Source of the DNA: an uncultured Spirochaetia bacterium
GTDB lineage: Bacteria; Spirochaetota; Spirochaetia; SZUA-6; Bin103
NCBI GenBank assembly: GCA_958296075.1
Contig: CATQHW010000001.1
Span: 496,001 to 560,000 of the forward strand
Length of the DNA: 64,000 nucleotides
Reading direction: 5' to 3'
A model generated the notes under the pieces. It was given only the letters and a program-made list of their open reading frames with translations. It did no database searches and was not told the origin of the DNA. Position numbers and translations under genes: made by a program. Below are positions 1-8,050 of this stretch, in pieces; positions within the stretch are counted from its first letter, which is position 1, and each line of letters begins with the position of its first letter.

Positions 1-412
1 TCATGGTCGCGATCGAGTCGCGCAGGTGCCCCTCGATGATGCCGGTGGCGATACCGGTCAGCTCGCCCCAGTCGCGCGTCATCAACAGGACGCGCCGGAT
101 CGCGTTGCGCAGTCCTTCGCCCGACGAGGCGACCGCGAAGCTCACGGTCGCGACTACGGTGAGCGGCACGATGCCGGCCGCGATCGCCGATTCCACGCGC
201 ACGCTGGTGGTGCGCGGCCGCATGTCCATCCGGAAGAAGCGGTGGATGAGCGGGAATACGAACACGCGCCCGCCGCGCAGCCACGAGAAGCCCCGGCCCT
301 TGCCGGCGACGATCGCCAGCTCGTCGGCGCCGACGATCTTCATCTTGGTGACCAGTTGGATCACCAGAGTGGCGAGTACCAGCAGTAGGAAGACGACGAT
401 GAAGGCGATCAT
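1..412 (-). CDS. SPFH/flotillin-like membrane protein, partial (3' end outside window)
   Basis: The reverse strand from 412 reads as a protein starting MIAFIVVFLLLVLATLV, one hydrophobic N-terminal segment, followed by an SPFH-type region (VGADELAIVAGKGRGFSW, then RVFVFPLIHRFFRMDM). About 137 residues are visible before the window ends. Flotillin-family proteins anchor to the membrane by the N-terminal segment and assemble into microdomain scaffolds or cages. The ATG overlaps the stop of the upstream flotillin gene by four bases (ATGA), so translation is probably coupled. Together with NfeD and the other flotillin upstream it forms an nfeD-floA-floA-like operon. Two flotillin-like genes in a row suggests a hetero-oligomer; that is inference. 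Confidence 0.8.
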   Translation of the reverse strand, partial: MIAFIVVFLLLVLATLVIQLVTKMKIVGADELAIVAGKGRGFSWLRGGRVFVFPLIHRFFRMDMRPRTTSVRVESAIAAGIVPLTVVATVSFAVASSGEGLRNAIRRVLLMTRDWGELTGIATGIIEGHLRDSIATM

Positions 413-1791
413 GAGCGGCCCTCCGATGCGTCCGCCGGCGCGCCGCCGGCGCCGGTGTCGGTGTCGGCGCGGCTCATCAGATGCTTGACGCTGATGCCGA
501 ATCCCTCCTCGAACTTGTGCAGGAAGTCGACGAACGCCTCCGGGCCGCGGTTCAGCAGCCCGTTCATGCCCCGTTCGTCGTCCATGATCACCACGTTATC
601 GATCGCCATCTCCCGCGCGTAGCGCTCGTACGCCGCGAACAATACCGGTAGCTGCTGCTGGACGAACAGCGCGATGCGGCCGACGTCGGCGCCCGCGATC
701 ATCCGCGCCTTCTGATCGAGCAGATCGTTCTGGGTCGACTCGACGACCTGCACCGAACGGTTCTGGCCGTTCGCCAGTATCTCCGCCGCCTGCCACCTGT
801 TGTCCGCCTCCAGCGTCACGTCGGAGACGTTCTTGAGCTTGCGCAGGTCGACGGCGATCTCCTGAACGGCCCGCTCGCCTTCGCTGTCGGCACGCTCGAT
901 GGCGCTGTCGGCCTCCAGGCGGGCCTGCTCGACTTCCGCCTCAACGGTCCGCCGCAGCACTTCCAACTCCTGCTCGGCGGCGATGATCTTCTCATTGGCG
1001 GTATTCTCGGCCACGGCCTCGCGCCGCTTGGCGTCCGACTCCGCGCGCTCCGCCTGCGCCTTCATCCGCGCCTCCTCGATCTCCACCTCCTGGCGCTTGC
1101 GGGATAGCGTCTTGTTGGCCAGGTTGGCGATGTAGTTGGAGGTATCCCAGATTTTCTGCAGCGATACCGACACCACGCGCATGCCGAAGGTGCTCAGGTC
1201 CTGATTGCTGTCGCGCAGCAACTCCGCCCGAAACTGCGCGCGTTCGCCGTCGGTGTCGGCGCCATCGCCGTCGGCCCGCGCCTCGCCCTCGCCGGCGCGA
1301 TCCGTCTCGTCGACGCTCTCCATCATGCCGATCGCCTGCAACGGCGTGGTCTTGTTGAGCGCGCCGCGGAAGTTGCCCACCATCGTCTGCTGTATCTGCT
1401 CCTGTATCTCCTCCCGCGTCTTGCCCATCAGCCGTTCGACGGCCGAATAGAGGAGCGCGTCATCGTCATGGTCGACGCAGACGCAGGCGGTAGCGTCGGC
1501 GCCGACGGTGATGCCGTTCGCCGAGTTCACGCCCTCCACGCGCACGTCGATCGGGATCGTGCTCAGCTCCAATCCCCGCGCGCTCTGAAAGAAGGGGATC
1601 ACGAACGTCCAACCGCCGCGCTGCAGTCGAAAACCGTAACTCTTGCCGCCGGCGTGCGTCTTGGTGCCGGTCACGACCAGCACCTGGTTTGGCGGGCAAA
1701 CCTTGATGAGGGACTTGAGCCCCCCGATGATCACGAAGAACAGCGCGACCGCGGCGATCGCGCCGCCGGCCGTAAAGGCTGCCGTATCCAT
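409..1791 (-). CDS. Flotillin-like SPFH protein (460 aa)
   Basis: This is an SPFH-superfamily membrane scaffold. Residues 7-28 form one hydrophobic helix (GGAIAAVALFFVIIGGL), residues about 35-230 carry the SPFH fold (start NQVLVVTGTKTHAGGK, middle VVSVSLQKIWD), and residues about 230-340 are a long charged, alanine/glutamate-rich coiled coil typical of flotillins. The C-terminus ends in an acidic, low-complexity tail. It contains an inserted D/E/G-rich stretch near residues 165-185 (EGEARADGDGADTD) that looks like a flexible loop. It lies 53 bases after nfeD and overlaps the next flotillin gene by four bases. Known roles of the family are membrane fluidity and microdomain organisation; no specific partner can be read here. 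Confidence 0.9.
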   Translation of the reverse strand: MDTAAFTAGGAIAAVALFFVIIGGLKSLIKVCPPNQVLVVTGTKTHAGGKSYGFRLQRGGWTFVIPFFQSARGLELSTIPIDVRVEGVNSANGITVGADATACVCVDHDDDALLYSAVERLMGKTREEIQEQIQQTMVGNFRGALNKTTPLQAIGMMESVDETDRAGEGEARADGDGADTDGERAQFRAELLRDSNQDLSTFGMRVVSVSLQKIWDTSNYIANLANKTLSRKRQEVEIEEARMKAQAERAESDAKRREAVAENTANEKIIAAEQELEVLRRTVEAEVEQARLEADSAIERADSEGERAVQEIAVDLRKLKNVSDVTLEADNRWQAAEILANGQNRSVQVVESTQNDLLDQKARMIAGADVGRIALFVQQQLPVLFAAYERYAREMAIDNVVIMDDERGMNGLLNRGPEAFVDFLHKFEEGFGISVKHLMSRADTDTGAGGAPADASEGRS

Positions 1792-1844
1792 GGCTCCTCC
1801 AGTTCAGTATTCGGTACGATCGGCGACAGCGCTTCGATCCGTCG

Positions 1845-2420
1845 TCACTCCAGCTCCCGGGCAGCATCGAGTCCGCGCACGTACACGCACCGATCGGTGA
1901 CCTGCGCCACCTGCACGCGGGCGTCGACGGCAAAGCGCTCCTCAGGATTCTCGGCCAGCGCGTACCGCTCCGCCACCGACTGGCCCAGGCGGATGCGGAC
2001 CTTGCCCATGCCGCCGCCGGCGATCGGGGCGATCACGGTGGCCTCTTCGAACAGAAGCTCCTCTTCCTCGATGCTCGAATCGAGGTCGGTGCGCTGCAGC
2101 CGGAAGAACAGGCGCGCCAGCACGGCTACGCCGGTCCCCCCTGCCAGCGCCCAGATCAGGCTGCCGGCGGCGCCCGACCCGAAGGCGGTCGACGCGATAC
2201 CGAACGGCCCGAACCCCAGACAGAAGTAGACCGCGGTACGCACGTAGCGCAGGAAGGACAGGACCGGCGCCCCACCGCCGGACTCGCCGCCGGCGGCATC
2301 GGCCGCCGAACCGTCGTCCCCCTCGCCGGCCGGACTGCCGGCGCCGATCAACCCCAGCAGATCGATCACCGTCACCCCGACGCCCAGAATAGCGGTAAAC
2401 CAGTACAACCCCTGCAACAT
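1845..2420 (-). CDS. NfeD-family membrane protein (191 aa)
   Basis: The protein starts MLQGLYWFTAILGVGV at the ATG at 2420 behind a short GGAG. It has an N-terminal hydrophobic segment (about residues 5-27), an acidic/glycine-rich loop (about 30-55), two further hydrophobic stretches (about 60-110) and a soluble C-terminal beta-rich domain beginning near residue 130 (GGGMGKVRIRLGQSVAERYA). The last part matches the OB-fold domain of NfeD proteins, which are nearly always encoded beside flotillins (YuaF-YuaG type). The adjacent flotillin genes make the assignment firm. It has no ClpP-like protease domain, so it is the short NfeD1b-type form. Confidence 0.82.
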   Translation of the reverse strand: MLQGLYWFTAILGVGVTVIDLLGLIGAGSPAGEGDDGSAADAAGGESGGGAPVLSFLRYVRTAVYFCLGFGPFGIASTAFGSGAAGSLIWALAGGTGVAVLARLFFRLQRTDLDSSIEEEELLFEEATVIAPIAGGGMGKVRIRLGQSVAERYALAENPEERFAVDARVQVAQVTDRCVYVRGLDAARELE

Positions 2421-2570
2421 CGCTCCGCGACCGCTGCAGGAGTATACGTCGAGCGGCGCCGCTGCCCAAGCGCCCCCGCGCGCCGGGACGCCGCAGGCGC
2501 TATCCGTAGTACGCTTGCCGTCACGAGCGGCAGGTACGACGTCTTCGGCGAACGCCGATTGGAGGTTGCC

Positions 2571-3797
2571 ATGAACCAGACGCCTTCGGTTCCGGACTTC
2601 GATTGCTATCCGGTCACCCGAACGCTCCGCAGCGCGCGCATCGCGGACGGCGACGTAGCGGTCCGGTGGGACGACGGCAGCGCCAGCATCCTGCCCAGCC
2701 TGTGGCTGCGCGAGTTCAGCCCCGACCCCGGCACCATTCACCCGGTCACGCGCGAGCAGTTGATCATGCTGATCGACCTGCCGGAAGACCTGCGCGCGGC
2801 GGACGCGGAGATACGGCCCGACGGCCGCCTGCGGGTCACGTGGCAGCCGGAGGGCCTGGACAGCGTCTACCATCCGGGCTGGCTGTGGGCGCACCGCCCC
2901 GAGTCGCCGGGCGATGACGCGCTGCCGCCGCGGCGCCTCTGGACGCGCGGCGAAGCGCCGCGCGTGCCGCTGACCACCGTCGACGGCGCGGCCGTCCGCG
3001 ACGGAGACGACGCGGCGTTCCAGGCGTGGTTGACGGCGATCCACGTCGACGGGCTCGCCCTCATCGAGAAGCTCCCGCAGGACCCCAGCGTCGTACCGGA
3101 CGTACCGAGCCGCATCGGCTGTCTGCGCAACTCGAACTTCGGCACGGTCTGGGAGGTGGAGAGCCGCCCGAACGCGGACAGCAACGCCTACACCAGCGTC
3201 GCCCTGCCGGTGCACAACGACCTGTGCACCCGCGAATACGTGCCCGGACTGCAGTTCCTGTTCTGCCTGCACAACTCCTGCGAAGGCGGCGACAGCATCT
3301 TCGTGGACGCCTACGCGGTGGCCGAGCAACTCAGGGCCGAGTCCCCGCAGTCCTTCGAGATTCTGGCGACCGTCGCCGCGCCGTTCGGCACGCGCAACCG
3401 GGATTCCGATCACCGCTTCTGCGCCCCGGTGCTGGAACTCGGCCCCGCCGGCGAGGTCTCCTCGGTGCGCTACACTTGGTGGCTGCGCAATCCGATGGCC
3501 GGCGACACCGCCCGGATCAAGGCGTTCTACGCCGCCTTCATGCGGTTTCAGCGCTTGGCCAACGACCCGGACAACCAGCGCCGGCTGCGGCTCCGTCCGG
3601 GCGACTTGGCCGCATTCGACAACCGGCGCGTGCTGCACGGACGAACCGCCTTCGATACCGCGTCGGGCCGCCGCCGGCTGCGCGGCTGCTACGGCGAACG
3701 GGAAGAACTGGAGTCCCGGCTGCGGATGGCGGCGCGGGCGGAACGGCAGCGGCTGGTCGAGCAGGCCGGCCCGCCCGCGGCGCGCGCCGCCTCCTGA
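2571..3797 (+). CDS. Gamma-butyrobetaine hydroxylase-like TauD/TfdA-family dioxygenase (408 aa)
   Basis: A 2-oxoglutarate/Fe(II) dioxygenase that probably hydroxylates gamma-butyrobetaine to L-carnitine. Residues 1-110 form the N-terminal beta domain of the BBOX/TMLH family (VRWDDGSASILPSLWLREF). The catalytic core follows, with the metal triad His215-Asn-Asp217 (ALPVHNDLCTRE) and His356 (FDNRRVLHGRTAF), and arginines near 368-371 for the co-substrate. The start is ATG 2571 with GGAGG five bases upstream; a TTG at 2559 is in frame but less likely. Odd feature: the N-terminal domain lacks the cysteines that normally bind zinc. The two downstream genes encode the next carnitine-degrading steps, which supports the substrate. 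Trimethyllysine or another betaine remains possible. Confidence 0.83.
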   Translation: MNQTPSVPDFDCYPVTRTLRSARIADGDVAVRWDDGSASILPSLWLREFSPDPGTIHPVTREQLIMLIDLPEDLRAADAEIRPDGRLRVTWQPEGLDSVYHPGWLWAHRPESPGDDALPPRRLWTRGEAPRVPLTTVDGAAVRDGDDAAFQAWLTAIHVDGLALIEKLPQDPSVVPDVPSRIGCLRNSNFGTVWEVESRPNADSNAYTSVALPVHNDLCTREYVPGLQFLFCLHNSCEGGDSIFVDAYAVAEQLRAESPQSFEILATVAAPFGTRNRDSDHRFCAPVLELGPAGEVSSVRYTWWLRNPMAGDTARIKAFYAAFMRFQRLANDPDNQRRLRLRPGDLAAFDNRRVLHGRTAFDTASGRRRLRGCYGEREELESRLRMAARAERQRLVEQAGPPAARAAS

Positions 3798-3824
3798 CGC
3801 AGGGCGGACGCGGGAGATTACGCC

Positions 3825-4733
3825 ATGCCGCTGACGATGTCACGCGAGGTCTTCATCACCGCGGCGGTGACCGGCGCCGGCGCCACTCAGGACCGCAGCC
3901 CGCACGTTCCCCGCAGTCCGCGGCAGATCGCCGACAGCGCCGTCGACGCTGCGAACGCGGGCGCGGCGATCGTGCATTGTCACGTTCGCGACCCGGAGAG
4001 CGGCGCGCCGAGCCGCAAGACCGAGTATTATCGCGAGGTCACCGACCGGATACGCGGCGCCGGCGTCGACGTGGTGCTCAATCTGACGACCGGCATGGGG
4101 GGCGACATGGTGTTCGGCGCCCCCGACCGGCCGCTGCCGCCGCGGGCGGGCACCGACATGGCGAGCGCCGGCGAGCGCATGGCGCCGATCCGCGAGTGCC
4201 TGCCGGAGATCTGCACCCTGGATTGCGGCACCATGAACTTCGCCGAAGCCGACTACGTGATGACCAATACGCCCGCCATGCTGCGCGCGATGGCGGCCAT
4301 GATCACGGAGCTCGGCGTCAAGGCGGAGATCGAGGCCTTCGATACCGGTCACCTGTGGCTTGCCAAGTCCCTGGTCGACGAGGGGCTTCTGCCGGGCCCG
4401 GTGCTGGTCCAGCTCTGCATGGGCATCCCCTGGGGCGCGCCGGACGACCTGAACACCTTCATGGCGATGGTTGACAACATGCCGGATGACTGGGTCTTCT
4501 CCGCCTTCTCCCTGGGACGCCATCAGATGCCCTACGTGGCGGCGGCCGTGCTGGCCGGCGGCAACGTGCGCGTCGGGTTGGAGGACAACCTCTATCTCCG
4601 CAAGGGCGTGCCGGCCACCAACGCGCAGTTGGTGGAGCGGGCGGTGACCATCATCGAGGCCATGGGCGCGACCGTGACCGGCCCGGAGCGCGTGCGCGAG
4701 CGGCTGAAGCTGACCAGACGGCCCCCGCGATGA
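3825..4733 (+). CDS. Beta-keto acid cleavage enzyme (BKACE), probable dehydrocarnitine cleavage enzyme (302 aa)
   Basis: BKACE enzymes condense a beta-keto acid with acetyl-CoA to give acetoacetate and a new CoA ester. The zinc-site motif is present at residues 51-56 (HCHVRD, His51 and His53), and the third ligand region is VGLEDN around Glu253. Length and the opening FITAAVTGAGATQ match the family. In this context the likely substrate is 3-dehydrocarnitine, giving betainyl-CoA and acetoacetate. The gene starts with ATG behind GGGAG, 27 bases after the dioxygenase. Its stop overlaps the next ATG by four bases. BKACE substrate cannot be read from the fold alone; the assignment rests on the neighbours. 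Confidence 0.87.
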   Translation: MPLTMSREVFITAAVTGAGATQDRSPHVPRSPRQIADSAVDAANAGAAIVHCHVRDPESGAPSRKTEYYREVTDRIRGAGVDVVLNLTTGMGGDMVFGAPDRPLPPRAGTDMASAGERMAPIRECLPEICTLDCGTMNFAEADYVMTNTPAMLRAMAAMITELGVKAEIEAFDTGHLWLAKSLVDEGLLPGPVLVQLCMGIPWGAPDDLNTFMAMVDNMPDDWVFSAFSLGRHQMPYVAAAVLAGGNVRVGLEDNLYLRKGVPATNAQLVERAVTIIEAMGATVTGPERVRERLKLTRRPPR

Positions 4734-6244
4734 GAGCCGCCATCATCGGCGGCGGCGTGATCGGCGCAGGCTGGGCGGCGCGATTCCTGCTCAACGGATG
4801 GGACGTGACGGTGTTCGATCCGGGCGTCGACACGCGGCGTCGAGTGGAGGAGGTGATCGACAACGCCCGTCGCAGCCTGCCCGCCCTGTACGACCGCTCC
4901 CTGCCGGGCGAAGGCGCGCTGATCTGGTGCGATTCGGTCGCCGCCGCGGCGGTCGCCGCCGACTGGATTCAGGAGAGCGTGCCCGAACGGCTGGAGGCGA
5001 AGCGCGCCGTCCTGGGCGAGGCGCAGCGGCATGCGCCCGGCGGCGCCGTGCTCGCCTCTTCCACGTCGGGGTTCAAGCCGTCGGACCTGCAGTGCGGCGC
5101 GCGGCGTCCGGGACAGATACTGGTCTGCCACCCGTTCAATCCGGTCTATCTCCTGCCTCTGGTAGAGGTCGTGCCCTCCCCCGCCACCGACCCGTCGATC
5201 CTCGACCGCAGCATCGCGCTGCTGGAGGCGGTCGGCATGCGGCCGCTGCCGATCCGCAAGGAGATCGACGCGCACGTTGCCGACCGGCTGCTGGAAGCGG
5301 CGTGGCGCGAAGCGCTATGGCTGGTGCGGGACGGCATCGCCACCACCGCTGAGATCGACGAAGCGATCCGCTGCGGCTTCGGTCTGCGCTGGGCGCAGAT
5401 GGGTCTGTTCGAAACCTACCGTATCGCCGGCGGCGAAGCGGGGATGCGGCACTTCATCGCGCAGTTCGGGCCGGCGCTGCAGTGGAACTGGAGTCGGCTG
5501 ACCGACGTGCCGGAACTGACCGACGACCTGATCGACCGGATCGCCGAGCAGTCCGACCGGCAAACCGGAGCGCGCGATGTCCGGCGCCTGGAACGGCTCC
5601 GGGACGACAACCTGGTCGCCATCCTGCGCGCCCTGAAGAGCAACGACCACGGCGCGGGCCGGACGGTCGCCGCCCATGAACGGAGCCTGCCGGATGCCGG
5701 TGCCGGCGCCGGCCCGCTGCCGGTCACGGTGTCGCGTCAGGTGCCGCGGAGTTGGACCGACTACAACGGCCACGTGAACGAGTCGCACTATCTGGAGCTC
5801 TTCGCCCAGGCCACCGACCGGACCATGGAACTGATCGGCGCCGGCGCGGACTACGTCGCCGCCGGCAAGAGCTACTTCACCGTGGAGAGCCATCTGCGGC
5901 ATCTGGACGAGGTCCGCGGCGGCGAGCGGATTCGCGTGACGACCCAGCTCCTTGCCGGCGGGAGGCTCCCCGCCGGCGACGGCAGGAAGCTGCATCTCTT
6001 CCACCGGCTGGAGCGCGGCGCCGGCCGTCTGGCCGCCACCGGCGAGCATCTGCTGCTCCACGTCGACCTGAAGACCCGCAGGAGCTGCCCGCCCGATGCG
6101 CGGGTCGCCGCGCGGCTCGAACGACTGCTGGCCCGGCACGCCGCGCTGCCCCGGCCGGAAGGGGCCGGCCGGTTCGTCGCACAGCGCGCAGCGCACGAGC
6201 GCGAACCGGCCCGTGCCGATCCGCCGCCGGCCAGCGCGGGATAG
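4730..6244 (+). CDS. L-carnitine 3-dehydrogenase fused to betainyl-CoA thioesterase (504 aa)
   Basis: Two enzymes in one chain. Residues 1-310 are a 3-hydroxyacyl-CoA-dehydrogenase-type NAD oxidoreductase: Rossmann motif AAIIGGGVIGAGWAARFL, then the CHPFNPVYLLPLVEVVPS active-site segment. Residues about 325-460 are a 4HBT hotdog thioesterase, recognised by WTDYNGHVNESHYLELF. This architecture is known from carnitine-degrading bacteria, where it oxidises carnitine to 3-dehydrocarnitine and releases glycine betaine from betainyl-CoA. With the BKACE gene it overlaps, all steps from gamma-butyrobetaine to glycine betaine plus acetoacetate are encoded in 3.7 kb. The C-terminal ~45 residues are arginine/proline-rich and unassigned. 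Confidence 0.86.
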   Translation: MRAAIIGGGVIGAGWAARFLLNGWDVTVFDPGVDTRRRVEEVIDNARRSLPALYDRSLPGEGALIWCDSVAAAAVAADWIQESVPERLEAKRAVLGEAQRHAPGGAVLASSTSGFKPSDLQCGARRPGQILVCHPFNPVYLLPLVEVVPSPATDPSILDRSIALLEAVGMRPLPIRKEIDAHVADRLLEAAWREALWLVRDGIATTAEIDEAIRCGFGLRWAQMGLFETYRIAGGEAGMRHFIAQFGPALQWNWSRLTDVPELTDDLIDRIAEQSDRQTGARDVRRLERLRDDNLVAILRALKSNDHGAGRTVAAHERSLPDAGAGAGPLPVTVSRQVPRSWTDYNGHVNESHYLELFAQATDRTMELIGAGADYVAAGKSYFTVESHLRHLDEVRGGERIRVTTQLLAGGRLPAGDGRKLHLFHRLERGAGRLAATGEHLLLHVDLKTRRSCPPDARVAARLERLLARHAALPRPEGAGRFVAQRAAHEREPARADPPPASAG

Positions 6245-6253
6245 CGCGCACCC

Positions 6254-6775
6254 TTGTACCGCGGTTACCCGATCGCGGTGGTCGCCTTTCTCTCCACGGG
6301 GCTCACCATCGGCACCAGCCAGTACGCCTTCGGCGAGTTCGCAGCGCCGCTGCGCGACCACGCCGGCCCTGGCCACCACCGGGCTGGCGGTGATCGCGGC
6401 CATGGGAATCGGCTCAAAGCTCGCCTTCGGCGCGATGAGCGAACGCTTTACCGCACGCCGTTGCTGCGTCGCGTCGGTGGCCCTGCAGACCGGGGGACTC
6501 GTCATCATGGCGCTGGCCGCCTCGGTGCCGGCGATGTGGTGCGGGATCTTCGTGTTCGGGCTGGGGTTCGGCGGACTCGGCGCGCTGCTGGTGCTGATCG
6601 TCCAGGAGGAGTTCGGGATGAAGGAGTTCGGCAGCATTCAGGGCGTGGTGCAGGTGGCGATGACCGGTTCGATGGCCGCCGCACCGCCGTCTTCGTTGCG
6701 GCGATCATCTGCCTGCTGGCAGCCGGGGGCCGCCGCTCGCGAACGGCGCCGGGCGTCGCGAGCGGCAACCCTTGA
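6254..6775 (+). pseudogene. MFS transporter remnant, internally deleted and frameshifted
   Basis: The sequence opens with a TTG at 6254 and an MFS-like first helix (YRGYPIAVVAFLSTGLTIG). Near 6358 the coding sense moves to another frame, which reads as late transmembrane helices of the same family (GLAVIAAMGIGSKLAFGAMS; VFGLGFGGLGALLVLIVQ). Near 6690 it moves back (AVFVAAIICLLAAGG). Only about 170 codons remain of the usual 400, so helices 2-6 are missing and at least two frameshifts exist. It begins 10 bases after the carnitine dehydrogenase stop, so it was probably the fourth gene of that operon. A carnitine or butyrobetaine transporter is a reasonable guess, not a demonstrated one. Confidence 0.75.
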
Positions 6776-6816
6776 GATCCTGCGGTTTGCCGGTTGCCCC
6801 GCGCCCCACCCAACGC

Positions 6817-6857
6817 TGGTATGATACCATCATTATCATACCAGCGTTATCATACCA
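6817..6857. promoter_or_regulatory. Repeated palindromic element before the ATPase gene
   Basis: TGGTATGATACCA at 6817-6829 is a near-perfect palindrome. Its right-hand sequence TATCATACCA recurs directly at 6834-6843 and 6848-6857, 14 bases apart. A shortened copy (GATACCAT) runs into the start codon at 6866. Spaced copies of one half-site directly over the translation start look like an operator array. The ATPase has a C-terminal winged helix that could bind it, but no evidence links the two. Confidence 0.5.
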
Positions 6858-6865
6858 TCGATACC

Positions 6866-7990
6866 ATGAAGCAGTTCGTATTCGACCGGCTCGTCGACCG
6901 CGACAACATCTGCAATCTCGAGCGTGAGCAGCGCCAGCTCCGGGCTGCGGTGCAGAGCGCATCCCGCGTGGTGGTGTACGGTCCGCGGAACTACGGGAAG
7001 ACCTCGGTCGTCCGCAATGTCACGATCGAGGAGTTTCAGGTCGGGCACAAGCGCCACTTCGTGTACTTCGCGGACCTTCTGGGAGTCCGCTCCATGCGCT
7101 CGCTCACCCAACGGCTGGCCGCCGGTCTGCAGCGATGCTTTGCCGCTTCCTTCCCGGTCAAGGGGCTCCTGGAGAGCGCGGCCCGATTGCTGGGATCGCT
7201 GCGGCCCGAGATCTCGTTGGATCCCCAAACGGGAAGTCCCAGCGTGTCCCTCCACCCCGGCGCTGCCGATTCGCACCTCGCGCTGCAGACCCTCTGGGAG
7301 CGCATCGCCCGGATCACCGAGGAGATCGACTCGCTTGTCGTCCTGGACGAATTCCAGGACGTGGCCTTGGTAGAGGAAGCGCCCGCGCAGCTTCGCACCT
7401 GCCTGGAGGCGCTGGGCGACGTGCCGGTGCTGCTCCTCGGTTCCAAGCGGCACATGCTCGCGGAGCTGTTCGCGGCGCCGGGGGCTCCGTTGGCCGGCTG
7501 GGGGACCGACCTGGAGTTCCGGTCGATACCGTACGACGACTATCACGCCTATATCGAGGAGCGGTTCAGCCAGCGTCATCTGGCAATCGCCCGCGCAGTT
7601 GCAAGGAGTCTCCAGGACGACATGCAACGGGTGCCCGAGGCGATCAACCGCCTGTGCGCCCAAATAATGGAACTGCACGAGCACACCGAAATCGGCCGTG
7701 AGCACGTTCGGTCAGCCCTGCTGAAACTCCTGGAGAACCGCGAAGGGCGCCATGCGTCCTATCTGTCGGCGTTCTCCGGCACCGACGAGACCGTGCTGAC
7801 CGAGATCGCGCGCCACGGCACGGTCGAGCATCCTCAGTCCAAGCGGTTTCTCGGCGGCGTCGGACTCTCCAGCCGGACGGTGGCCCTCTCCTTCAGACGA
7901 CTGTGGAATCAAGGCGTAATCGAGCTGGTGGCACACGGCTATCGGATCGCCGATCCCCTGCTCGCCGCCTATCTCGTTCGTTACCGCTGA
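6866..7990 (+). CDS. AAA/STAND-like ATPase with C-terminal winged helix (374 aa)
   Basis: The N-terminal half is a P-loop ATPase: Walker A YGPRNYGKTSVV near residue 35, Walker B SLVVLDEFQD near 155, and a sensor strand PVLLLGSKRHML near 190. The last 80 residues form a winged-helix domain (LSSRTVALSFRRLWNQGV). This layout matches the archaeal/bacterial ATPase_2 / AAA_14 group, often single mobile or toxin-like genes of unknown function. The start is set at ATG 6866 (MKQFVFDRL); an upstream in-frame ATG at 6821 would add residues encoded by the repeated element and is less likely. No Shine-Dalgarno is visible. It stands alone between the MFS remnant and a reverse-strand gene, so its partners are unknown. 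Confidence 0.72.
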   Translation: MKQFVFDRLVDRDNICNLEREQRQLRAAVQSASRVVVYGPRNYGKTSVVRNVTIEEFQVGHKRHFVYFADLLGVRSMRSLTQRLAAGLQRCFAASFPVKGLLESAARLLGSLRPEISLDPQTGSPSVSLHPGAADSHLALQTLWERIARITEEIDSLVVLDEFQDVALVEEAPAQLRTCLEALGDVPVLLLGSKRHMLAELFAAPGAPLAGWGTDLEFRSIPYDDYHAYIEERFSQRHLAIARAVARSLQDDMQRVPEAINRLCAQIMELHEHTEIGREHVRSALLKLLENREGRHASYLSAFSGTDETVLTEIARHGTVEHPQSKRFLGGVGLSSRTVALSFRRLWNQGVIELVAHGYRIADPLLAAYLVRYR

Positions 7991-8050
7991 CGCCGCGCCG
8001 CGGACCCGTTCGAGTTGCGTGCCGCCGACCCGGCGCAGCCTGATCATCGG

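Noticed and set aside
2421..2570. Possible operator (TTGCCG...CGGCAGG) in the divergent region before the butyrobetaine hydroxylase gene.
   Set aside because: Arms of only five to six bases in GC-rich DNA are expected by chance, and no promoter hexamers align with them.
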